From NCBI GenBank assembly GCA_001749745.1, contig JWTM01000418.1:62001-126000 (forward strand): a stretch of 64,000 nt of DNA, given 5' to 3'. Below are positions 36,593-43,926 of the stretch, one piece after another (position 1 is the first letter of the stretch; every line of letters begins with the position of its first letter). This DNA is from Candidatus Marispirochaeta associata. Its GTDB lineage: Bacteria > Spirochaetota > Spirochaetia > JC444 > Marispirochaetaceae. The position numbers and the translations under genes are program-made. The notes beneath the pieces were generated by a model. It made no database searches. It was not told the origin of the DNA and worked only from the letters and a program-made list of their open reading frames with translations.

Positions 36593-37756
36593 CTACGGAT
36601 AGCTTGAGTCCGAACGTACCGGCAAAAGTACCATGAACATCAGGACGATAAAGATCAGATTGACGGCGAATCCGCCGGCGATACTGAAGAACTGGGCGCT
36701 GAATCCCACCAACCAGGGGCCCAGCATACCCCCGAGACCGGCACAAAAGAAGAGCACACTGAAGACCGCCTCCTGGGGCGCATCGGTTTTACGGGCCGCA
36801 TCGGCGGTGGCCGTGGGAAACATGACCGAGAAGAAGAGTCCGGTAAGGGGAATCAGGAAGGCAAACTCCCGAGGGGCGAGGATTCCGGCTCCCAGACAGA
36901 AGAGAGAGAGGACCGAGGTCCAGATTAGCACGCGGCGATATCCTAGGCGCTCGACCAGGAAACTGCCGATGAATCGTCCCAGCATTACACAGCCGAAGTA
37001 GCCCGAAAGGAGCGCGGAACCTAGGGCTACCGGATACCCCTTGGCCTTCAAGAGGTAGTCGACCATCCAGCTGGCGACACCTATCTCGGCGGCCACGTAG
37101 AAGGTCAGGAAGAGCGCATAGAAGAGCAGATTGCGCCGCCAGAGGAGTTTTAGCTCCAGACGGGAATCCGCCGCCCGTTCCCGTCGGCTCCCATCGGGGC
37201 GTCGAAAGAGGAGAAAGAGAAGCGCCTGCAGCGCAGCCAAGGGGACGATCAGGGAATAGACTGTGCGCCAGGAGGCGCCGCCGGCTATAAAGAGTCCCGC
37301 AATGAAGGGGGCCAACATCGATCCGGCCCCGTGAAAAACCGCCAGCAGATTGAGATACCGCCCGCTCTCCGCCGGATAGAGGGTGGCGATTAAACCGTTC
37401 GCACCGACCTCGATGGCTCCCAGGCCGAAGCCCAGGGAAAAGAAGCTGAAAGTCAACAGCAGGGGGGACCCGAGGACGACATTTCCCGCGGCGCCGAGAC
37501 TTACCCCTAAGGCGGCGATGATCAGGGCGGTCCGGTTATCCCTGCGGGATGCAATCAAACCGGTGGCGAGCACCCCGACCATAAAGCCGATATAGGCCGA
37601 GAGCAGCAGCGTACTTCCCGCCGCGTAGGAGAGATTCAGATCGGCCAGAAGCTCCGGGATTATCGGTCCCTTGACGTTGTCGGCGAATCCGAAGAGGAAG
37701 AATGCATAGAATGAGAGGCCCGTAAGTACGGCCAGGGCGGTGTTCCTGTTGCGCAT
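36593..37756 (-). CDS. MFS transporter, fucose-permease (FHS)-like
   Basis: A 387-aa, 12-TM protein. The motif FGLGAIEVGANGLIATLYPAESGRYLNLLAVFHGAGSMLAPFIAG resembles the FHS branch of sugar permeases. The start at 37756 is used because extension would overlap the upstream gene and begin with TTG. It follows the 373-aa unknown by 22 nt and is the last gene of the glycosyltransferase operon. The substrate is unproven. Confidence 0.8.
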   Translation of the reverse strand: MRNRNTALAVLTGLSFYAFFLFGFADNVKGPIIPELLADLNLSYAAGSTLLLSAYIGFMVGVLATGLIASRRDNRTALIIAALGVSLGAAGNVVLGSPLLLTFSFFSLGFGLGAIEVGANGLIATLYPAESGRYLNLLAVFHGAGSMLAPFIAGLFIAGGASWRTVYSLIVPLAALQALLFLLFRRPDGSRRERAADSRLELKLLWRRNLLFYALFLTFYVAAEIGVASWMVDYLLKAKGYPVALGSALLSGYFGCVMLGRFIGSFLVERLGYRRVLIWTSVLSLFCLGAGILAPREFAFLIPLTGLFFSVMFPTATADAARKTDAPQEAVFSVLFFCAGLGGMLGPWLVGFSAQFFSIAGGFAVNLIFIVLMFMVLLPVRSDSSYP

Positions 37757-37778
37757 TAAGATAAGAGTCTCAGGTTTT

Positions 37779-38900
37779 TCAATGAAGATCAAGCAAGGTA
37801 AGAATACCGGTATCCCCGTCGAGCATCGCCCGGGCGTTTAGGGGAAGGAGTTCGGTGTCCCGGGTCTCGCTTATAGAGGGCACTCTGCTCTTCAAGGCAG
37901 CCAGGGTGCCTATTCCGCCGTGACCGCTCCCCGCCTCGACCAATCCCGCCACGGGAAAGGACAAGCCTTCGGCCGCCCGGTTCCAGCGATGAACCACCAG
38001 GATAACCGGCTCCTCCCCCGGGGGCGAGTCATCGCCGTAGAAACGAATCCTGCCCGCTTGTCGACCGGGAGCGCCGGGAGTCCCGATGAGCTGCCGCACA
38101 TAGAGCGGCGCCGTTCCCGACCCGGGGGAAGGCAGAGCCTCTCCTTCCGCCGGGCAGTTCATTGCTTCCAGCCTCGATCGGACCCGGTCCGGGAAATCAG
38201 GATCGTAGCCTGCGGCCAGGGCGGCGTTCCGCCAGGCCCGGTCGAGGCTGTTCTCTTCAGGCTGCGCAATGAGGTTCAGATACTCAAAGAGGCGTTCCGG
38301 CCAGAGCAAGCGATTGTAGAGACGTCCGAAACTGTAGCTGAGATCGAGACCCCGCGCCTCCTCTATCTCGAGACAGAGAGGATCCGGCCCCGGCTGAGTC
38401 GCTCCCTGCTCATCGGGTAGTATCAAGAGGCCCGCATCCGGATAGAACCCCGCGCTAATCTGCAGGGAGTAGCTCTCGGCCAAGACCAAGCGCACCGCTT
38501 GCTGTAAGCCGGCCAGCGTATTCGCCCGCCAGCGGGCTCCGGAGAACTCCTCCTGCGGCGCCGAGGCGGCGACGATCCAGGGTCCCTCCTCCAATGTAAG
38601 GGGTACCTGATCGAGGAACTCCGTTAACTCCTCGCTCAGCTCCGTCATGAGGAAACGGGCCTCGGTCACCAAACGTCTATCCTCCCAGCCCTCCTGTTCG
38701 GTAAATCTCAGCTCGGTCCCTCCGTAGAGAGCGCGGACCATCAACTCCAGCGGCCCGCCTTGAATCCATCTGGAGAGGGCTCCCAGTTCCAAGGCCATTC
38801 CCGGCCGGTCAAGCCCCTCCCGAACAAGGGCCTCCCGCAGTAGTTGGCTCCGGGCGCCGTACTCACGCTCCGGCGTGAACTGGCTTAACAGACTCTTCAT
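37779..38900 (-). CDS. Uncharacterised 373-aa protein in a glycosyltransferase operon
   Basis: I do not recognise the family. It is soluble-looking, rich in Glu and Leu, without a signal peptide; notable stretches are GAPGRQAGRIRFYGDDSPPGEEPVILVVHRWNRAAEGLSFPVAGLVEAGSGHGGIG. The ATG overlaps the PPOX-like gene stop (ATGA) and has GGAGGAG upstream, so it is certainly expressed with it. Codon use resembles the neighbours. A link to glycoside synthesis or processing is only positional. Confidence 0.75.
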   Translation of the reverse strand: MKSLLSQFTPEREYGARSQLLREALVREGLDRPGMALELGALSRWIQGGPLELMVRALYGGTELRFTEQEGWEDRRLVTEARFLMTELSEELTEFLDQVPLTLEEGPWIVAASAPQEEFSGARWRANTLAGLQQAVRLVLAESYSLQISAGFYPDAGLLILPDEQGATQPGPDPLCLEIEEARGLDLSYSFGRLYNRLLWPERLFEYLNLIAQPEENSLDRAWRNAALAAGYDPDFPDRVRSRLEAMNCPAEGEALPSPGSGTAPLYVRQLIGTPGAPGRQAGRIRFYGDDSPPGEEPVILVVHRWNRAAEGLSFPVAGLVEAGSGHGGIGTLAALKSRVPSISETRDTELLPLNARAMLDGDTGILTLLDLH

Positions 38901-39355
38901 GGCTCTCCTCCGGGCCGGTACTGCACTACCTGCTGAAAACGCCAGACGACGTCGTAACTATCTACCGCGAGCAGAAACCATGCCGATGAGGGGGCATCGA
39001 CGAAACTATCGAGATTGGGATACTTCCGCACAAAGAGCGGACGATAGAGCCCTAAATCATCATCAATAAGCTCCCGTGCCGTCCCGCGGGCCTCTATGCC
39101 CCGGATCTCGTGCAGCTCCTTCAGATCCGCCCGCCTATCATCCACGAAGAGGGTGGCCTCGGGGCGCTCCATAAGCAGCTTATACTTCCGGGTCGTCCTG
39201 GGGGTAACGAAGATTATCGATGCCAGATCATCCGCTGCGGCAAAACAGACGATGGTCGAATGGGGCGGCCCGCTCTCTCCATGGGTACTCAACACGGCGA
39301 AGAGCTGACCGGATAAGGCCTTTTTTAGCTCCGTCCGAATTTTCTCTTCGTTCAT
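38897..39355 (-). CDS. Pyridoxamine 5'-phosphate oxidase-fold (flavin/F420-binding) protein
   Basis: A 152-aa split beta-barrel protein. LSGQLFAVLSTHGESGPPHSTIVCFAAADDLASIIFVTPRTTRKYKLLMERPEATLFVDDRR follows the PPOX/HugZ-type fold pattern, which usually binds FMN or F420. It is coupled by ATGA overlaps to both neighbours, the GT1-type glycosyltransferase upstream and the unknown protein downstream. The reaction is unknown. Confidence 0.8.
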   Translation of the reverse strand: MNEEKIRTELKKALSGQLFAVLSTHGESGPPHSTIVCFAAADDLASIIFVTPRTTRKYKLLMERPEATLFVDDRRADLKELHEIRGIEARGTARELIDDDLGLYRPLFVRKYPNLDSFVDAPSSAWFLLAVDSYDVVWRFQQVVQYRPGGEP

Positions 39356-40716
39356 AGATTGCTCCTCGGTTCAGTATATCCCCTTTCCGCCGGATTTGCC
39401 GGCCCGTACTGCAGGCATTCGGCCGCCCAACCGGGGCCACGCCTTCCAATGGTTTCGGATTCTATGGCGACACAATTACCGGTCTCCTCCGAATCGGTCA
39501 ACGCCAAGGCCCGATGCAGATCATCCAAAGTAAAATGGTTCGGATCGAGCACGGACCCGAGCCGCTGCTCCTCGATGTCGACCGCCACATCGAACTGATC
39601 GCTCGAGAAGGGAAGCGCCACCGCCGCTTTAGCCGCGTGGAGGGTTTCAGTGAAGGAGCCGACCCCGCCGTGATGGAATACAAGATCCATTTCCGGCAGG
39701 AGCGCCCGCTGGGGAAGAAAGCGCTCTAGTACGAGCTCCCGACGGCGCATCCCGACTAAGGAAGCGACGCTGTCCCCGGCGCCGACTACTATCTGAGCCG
39801 AAGGGCGCAACTGAGAAAGCCCTTCCAGTAGCCGCTTCAGCACATCCTCGCGACTGGCGAGGAAGGTACCGAGCACAATCATGATGCGTTCCCGCCTCGG
39901 CATAAGCCGCTCCCGCCACTCTCGACTGAGGTGTTCCTCGCTTACCGAATGTCCGGCATAGATATGCTCAACTCCTGAGGCCTCTTTATGGAGAGCCCGG
40001 CTGAACTCCGGATAGTTATAGATAATGTGCCTATCCGAAGCCAGGGCGAAGGCGCTTTCCACCGGGGGAGCAGAGAAGATTTCTTGCAAGGCATCGTTAA
40101 AGATTCCCGTAAAGAGTCGGTCTATCTCTGCGGCGGTCGCCTTCAGCCGCTCCTCGGCCTGCGGGGGGACCGAGAAACAGGAGGGCCAGCGCCTCGGTAC
40201 GCTAAAGAGCTCAGCCGGTCCCGGTATCGAATGGGGATGGGGCGCGCAGAAGGTGGCGAAGGGCTGCTGCATCCCATGGAGGGTCAGGGTCGCTCCGTAG
40301 GAGAGCTGATCGACTATCACCAGATCTGGGTTGAGGCTACGAAGAAGACCGCCCAAATCAATAGCCAGCCCTCGGGGATCGGGAAGCATATCGGCCTGGC
40401 GGTGACGCCCCTGGGTTATCAGGGTCTCTACCGGTCCTATCCGGGTCGCGGAAAGAAACTCCTCGAGCCGCCGCTTCTCCTCCGTCCCTTGCTCCGTGAG
40501 CCGGGCCGTACCGCTATTGGCATTGCGATTCAAGGTAAGTTCCCGAAAATCGAGGCCGGTCCCCTCCAGTTCCCCGGCAAAGGCGGTGTCGCTGGCGACG
40601 ATCACCTGAGCTCCCGATTCAAGCAGAGCCGATGCCAGGGCTTTCAGCGGCCGGAAATGGGAGTAGAACGGCGGGGCCAGGATGAGAATGCGTCGGTAGC
40701 GGATCCGTTCAGCCAT
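39352..40716 (-). CDS. UDP-glycosyltransferase (GT1/MGT-like)
   Basis: A 454-aa GT-B enzyme of the GT1 group. The N-terminal acceptor half starts RYRRILILAPPFYSHFRPLKALASALLESGAQVIVAS with the catalytic His position of the family. The C-terminal donor half has FLPQRALLPEMDLVFHHGGVGSFTETLHAAKAAVALPFSSDQFDVA, the PSPG-like nucleotide-sugar box. ATG at 40716 is chosen for AGGAA upstream (TTG lies two codons earlier). It overlaps the GT4 gene by 8 nt. Members glycosylate lipids or small hydrophobic acceptors. Confidence 0.88.
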   Translation of the reverse strand: MAERIRYRRILILAPPFYSHFRPLKALASALLESGAQVIVASDTAFAGELEGTGLDFRELTLNRNANSGTARLTEQGTEEKRRLEEFLSATRIGPVETLITQGRHRQADMLPDPRGLAIDLGGLLRSLNPDLVIVDQLSYGATLTLHGMQQPFATFCAPHPHSIPGPAELFSVPRRWPSCFSVPPQAEERLKATAAEIDRLFTGIFNDALQEIFSAPPVESAFALASDRHIIYNYPEFSRALHKEASGVEHIYAGHSVSEEHLSREWRERLMPRRERIMIVLGTFLASREDVLKRLLEGLSQLRPSAQIVVGAGDSVASLVGMRRRELVLERFLPQRALLPEMDLVFHHGGVGSFTETLHAAKAAVALPFSSDQFDVAVDIEEQRLGSVLDPNHFTLDDLHRALALTDSEETGNCVAIESETIGRRGPGWAAECLQYGPANPAERGYTEPRSNL

Positions 40717-42418
40717 GGGCAAGCTTCCTGTAGAATCGGGAATGATCGGCGGCCATCTTCTCCAGGGAATAGCCGTCCCGTACGGTGCGCCGGGCCGATT
40801 CCTTCAAGGCCCCTACCCTTTCCGCATCTCCGGCCAAGGTACGGAGCACGATCCCCAGCTCCCGTCCCAGGGATCGACTGTCGCGGGTATCGATCAGGAA
40901 GCCGTTCGTACCGGAGCGGAGGTAGGTTCCGGCTCCGCCGTTCAGGGGTGCGCAGGCAACGAGCCCTGCGCTCATGGCTTCGAGAATAGCCAGCCCGAAC
41001 TCTTCTTTAAGGCTCGGCGCCACATAGAGAGAGGGATACTCCCCGGGTTGGGCTCTTTCTCGTTCGGCAAGCCAGGACTCGATCCTGGTCACGGTATCGC
41101 TCGGCTGCCCCGGCAGATGCACCGCCATCCCGCGGCACTCCGGGTGCGCCTGGTCGAGAAGCTGCCGGATCTCATCTATAATCGCCTCCTCCTCGCGGCT
41201 GGGATCATGGAGATCTCCGCCGATCAGGATCAGGTTATGGGTTTGCCATAGCCCGGCGGTCCAGGCCCGGACGAGAGCCGGCTGGTTCTTAATCGGCGCC
41301 AGGCGCCCGACGCTCACAATAAAGGGGCGCTCCGTATGTTCTTCTTCGAGGGAGAGGCTCAAATCGGGATTCGTCAATAAGGGCAAGGGAGAGAATCCTC
41401 CCTTCAATATATCCGCGGGGTCGGAGACCGGCACCCCTTCGTCGATGGAGGCCGTGCGCAGAGCCTCGGCTCGCTCGAGCTGGGGGAAATAGTCGATCAG
41501 CTGCGTCCGGAGGGTGTCGCGACCGATGGCGACCACGCCGCGGGCGAGATCGAGGAGCTCATCCCCGAGCCAGATCCGGTGCAGCAGGATCAAGCTCTCC
41601 CTTGTCGTTATAGGTGCTATTTCCCCGTCGGAGCCTACCAGCAGACGATGCGGATCGGGGGTAAGGGTCAGAACCAGCGGAATACCCCGCCGTGCGGCGA
41701 CCCGGGCGACCGCGAGGGATGCATCGTCGAGAAAGCGGATGTGAATCACCCCGGGAGCGATTTCTCCCCGGTCTAAAAGAGCCTCGAATGCGGCGGCGAT
41801 ACGATGCGTCCGGAATATGAAGCTCACCGCCCCGGCCGCCGCGGCGGTGAGCGGAAAGCGGCGGAGTTCATGCCCGGGAGCGATCCGCTCAAAACAGGGG
41901 GGAAGCTCGCTCTCTTCAGGGTCGAATACAGCGACGGTAAGCGCCTGATCGCCGCTACCTCCAAGCGCGGACCCAAGGCGCAGCACCAGGGAGCCGATCC
42001 CGCCGCTTCCTTTCCGCCCTGGACGGGCCGGATCGCCGTAAAAAACGGTCTGCAGCACCAGGGGCGAGCGGATCTCTCCCGCCTCCGCCGCTTTAGCGGG
42101 TTCAGGCGATTCATTGACTTCTGCCAGGAAGGCAGGGGTACGGCACGTTTCGGCGGCGGGAATGGAGGCGGGGAGTTCATTGGCTGCATCTGCCAGATAG
42201 CGGAAGAGCATGGGGTGCTCTTCAATTTTCGGCAACAGCGTAAGCAACGCTTGTCGGTCGGGATGTCGCTTCAAGCGCCTGGCGGCGAGGATATCGGTGA
42301 AAAGCTCGGAAGAGAAGAGTTCGGGGCTCAGCACGGCCCGGGCCAACTCACGCTCACGCTCCTCGAGGGATGAGTGGAGGGTGTAGAGCTCATGTCGGAG
42401 ATCGCAGAAAGCGTTCAG
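40709..42418 (-). CDS. GT4-family glycosyltransferase, long N-terminal extension, possible CTG start
   Basis: About 569 aa. An N-terminal roughly 150-residue segment has no family I recognise. The GT-B body follows: FIVSVGRLAPIKNQPALVRAWTAG, then ERAQPGEYPSLYVAPSLKEEFGLAILEAMSAGLVACAPLNGGAGTYL, with the E-x7-E donor motif. The open frame continues upstream of the first TTG (42346) to a CTG at 42418 that has CCAGGAG 8 nt ahead. The residues between look coding, with no ATG, GTG or TTG in this stretch. First gene of a five-gene operon ending with the FHS-like transporter. Confidence 0.82.
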   Translation of the reverse strand: MNAFCDLRHELYTLHSSLEERERELARAVLSPELFSSELFTDILAARRLKRHPDRQALLTLLPKIEEHPMLFRYLADAANELPASIPAAETCRTPAFLAEVNESPEPAKAAEAGEIRSPLVLQTVFYGDPARPGRKGSGGIGSLVLRLGSALGGSGDQALTVAVFDPEESELPPCFERIAPGHELRRFPLTAAAAGAVSFIFRTHRIAAAFEALLDRGEIAPGVIHIRFLDDASLAVARVAARRGIPLVLTLTPDPHRLLVGSDGEIAPITTRESLILLHRIWLGDELLDLARGVVAIGRDTLRTQLIDYFPQLERAEALRTASIDEGVPVSDPADILKGGFSPLPLLTNPDLSLSLEEEHTERPFIVSVGRLAPIKNQPALVRAWTAGLWQTHNLILIGGDLHDPSREEEAIIDEIRQLLDQAHPECRGMAVHLPGQPSDTVTRIESWLAERERAQPGEYPSLYVAPSLKEEFGLAILEAMSAGLVACAPLNGGAGTYLRSGTNGFLIDTRDSRSLGRELGIVLRTLAGDAERVGALKESARRTVRDGYSLEKMAADHSRFYRKLAHG

Positions 42419-42490
42419 TGCGTTAACTCCTGGAGGTTTGCCGGACTTGGTTAGTAAAAGCTAATAGCCCCGCAGAGAGGGGTCAAGGAA

Positions 42491-42520
42491 TTGCCGTGGA
42501 GAATCGGATGGGGTTATAAT
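42491..42520 (+). promoter_or_regulatory. Promoter giving a leaderless mscS mRNA
   Basis: TTGCCG (42491-42496), an 18-bp spacer and a perfect TATAAT (42515-42520). The ATG begins 7 nt below the -10 box, and no SD is present. Confidence 0.6.
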
Positions 42521-42526
42521 AAAACT

Positions 42527-43639
42527 ATGAATGAATTGCTTTCTTTGTTAGAGACAAATGAGTTTATGGGAAACAGTCTGTTTACTTATGCCCGCAGTCT
42601 CGTGATCCTGATTGTGGGTCTCTTTATCGGACTTCTGTTACACAGCATCATCGGCGGGCGGCTCAAGGGCCGTAGCGAAGCAGCAGGCAACAACGGGCGC
42701 TGGTGGATCGCCAAACTGAGCTTTCAACGGGTGGCAATGCCCCTCTACTACCTGGCCCTCCTAAGGCTGAGTCTGGAGGGTCTCACCCTCTCCGATTCCT
42801 TCAATCAGGTCCTGCGCGGGATTATCGCTGCGGTAATCGCCGTACTGGTGGTGAGGGCTATCTCGTTTCTCTTGCGGACCTCTTTGAGCAAATACTCGGT
42901 CAAGACCGGACGGGAGGATGACGAACGTAGGCTGAAACCCCTCCTTTCGCTGGTTTCTTTCATCCTGTGGATGATTGCCGGGATATTTCTGTTGGACAAT
43001 CTGGGTTTCAATATCTCCACCCTGGTAGCAGGGCTCGGGGTTTCCGGTATCGCGGTAGCTATCGCCGCGCAGGGCATTCTAGGGGACCTGTTCAACTACT
43101 TCGTGATCTTCTTCGACCGCCCCTTCGAGCTGGGCGATTTTATTATCTTCGAAGACAAGTTGGGCAGCATCGAGAAGATCGGCATCAAGACCACCCGCAT
43201 CCGCGCGCTGTCGGGGGAACAACTGATCATCTCCAACTCCGGCCTCGTAAACGCCAAGGTACACAACTATAAACGCATGCAGCGACGACGGATTCTTTTC
43301 CGGATCGGCGTGACCTATCAGACCGAGCCTGCCAAGCTCGAGCGTATTCCCGCCATTATCCGCGAGGCTATAGAAGCCCAGGAGGGAGTGCAGTTCGATC
43401 GTTCCCACTTCTCCAGCTTCGGAGATTTTGCGCTGATTGTCGAAACGGTCTACTATGTCGAGAGTCCCGATTATGCGATCTACATGGATAAGCAGCAGGC
43501 GATCAATCTGATCATAATGCGTACCTTCGCCGAGGAAGGGATCGAGTTCGCCTATCCGACCCAGACCCTCTACCTGCAGACCGAGCTCAACCAAGAACCG
43601 CCTTCCCGCATAGGTTTTACCGGGAACCGACCGGATTAG
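42527..43639 (+). CDS. mscS: Small-conductance mechanosensitive channel (MscS family)
   Basis: A 370-aa membrane protein. TM helices lie near residues 20-42, 70-95 and 105-125, and the pore-lining TM3 pattern is NISTLVAGLGVSGIAVAIAAQGILGDLFNYFVIFFDRPFELGDFI, followed by the beta domain with KIGIKTTRIRALSGEQLIISNSGLVNAKVHNY. It protects against hypo-osmotic shock. It is monocistronic and divergent from the glycosyltransferase operon. It starts without an SD at the end of a near-consensus promoter. Confidence 0.93.
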   Translation: MNELLSLLETNEFMGNSLFTYARSLVILIVGLFIGLLLHSIIGGRLKGRSEAAGNNGRWWIAKLSFQRVAMPLYYLALLRLSLEGLTLSDSFNQVLRGIIAAVIAVLVVRAISFLLRTSLSKYSVKTGREDDERRLKPLLSLVSFILWMIAGIFLLDNLGFNISTLVAGLGVSGIAVAIAAQGILGDLFNYFVIFFDRPFELGDFIIFEDKLGSIEKIGIKTTRIRALSGEQLIISNSGLVNAKVHNYKRMQRRRILFRIGVTYQTEPAKLERIPAIIREAIEAQEGVQFDRSHFSSFGDFALIVETVYYVESPDYAIYMDKQQAINLIIMRTFAEEGIEFAYPTQTLYLQTELNQEPPSRIGFTGNRPD

Positions 43640-43651
43640 GCCTATTTTGAT

Positions 43652-43676
43652 GAGATTTTGTCGGTTTTCGGCCGAT
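43652..43676 (+). terminator. Weak hairpin-T run after mscS
   Basis: TCGG-tttt-CGGCCGA followed by TTTTT. The stem is short, so this is a tentative terminator only. Confidence 0.3.
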
Positions 43677-43692
43677 TTTTCTTCGATCGCAC

Positions 43693-43721
43693 TTGATTAA
43701 ATGGAATCAATGGGCTAGTTT
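43693..43721 (+). promoter_or_regulatory. Possible promoter of the leuA leader
   Basis: TTGATT (43693-43698), a 17-bp spacer and TAGTTT (43716-43721). The predicted start is 1-2 nt before the leader-peptide ATG, which has no SD. Confidence 0.4.
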
Positions 43722-43729
43722 TATTCCCA

Positions 43730-43831
43730 ATGAAGCGCGAACTGCTCCTAAACCTACTGCTTAGCCTGCTCGGTCTCCTACTCCTGGGGGAAGCGCCCGA
43801 GCCATGCAGAGGAACGAGGGGAAGCGCATAA
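43730..43831 (+). CDS. leuL: Leucine-rich leader peptide of leuA (attenuator)
   Basis: A 33-codon ORF with 12 Leu codons among codons 5-19 (CTG, CTC, CTA, CTT), then GEAPEPCRGTRGSA and TAA at 43829-43831. The leucine run, the position 95 nt upstream of leuA, and the following mutually exclusive hairpins match a ribosome-mediated attenuator. No SD is visible; the promoter places the start next to the mRNA 5' end. The name follows the enteric leuL by analogy. Confidence 0.8.
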   Translation: MKRELLLNLLLSLLGLLLLGEAPEPCRGTRGSA

Positions 43832-43858
43832 GCTTCTATACCTTTTGGAACTTGCATG
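43803..43858 (+). promoter_or_regulatory. Antiterminator pairing of the leu leader
   Basis: CATGCA (43803-43808) is complementary to TGCATG (43853-43858). This pairing would use up the first bases of the terminator's 5' arm (43857-43864). A ribosome stalled on the Leu codons leaves CATGCA free; a ribosome at the stop codon covers it. Confidence 0.6.
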
Positions 43859-43900
43859 CCATGGGCCGCCTGAATAGGGACGGACCATGGCATTTTTTTT
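43857..43900 (+). terminator. Attenuator terminator of leuA
   Basis: TGCCATGG (43857-43864) pairs perfectly with CCATGGCA (43885-43892), with a further inner CCG/CGG pairing, followed by eight T. It sits 27 nt before the leuA ATG. Confidence 0.85.
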
Positions 43901-43926
43901 AGCCTAATTGCGACGGAGGATACAGG

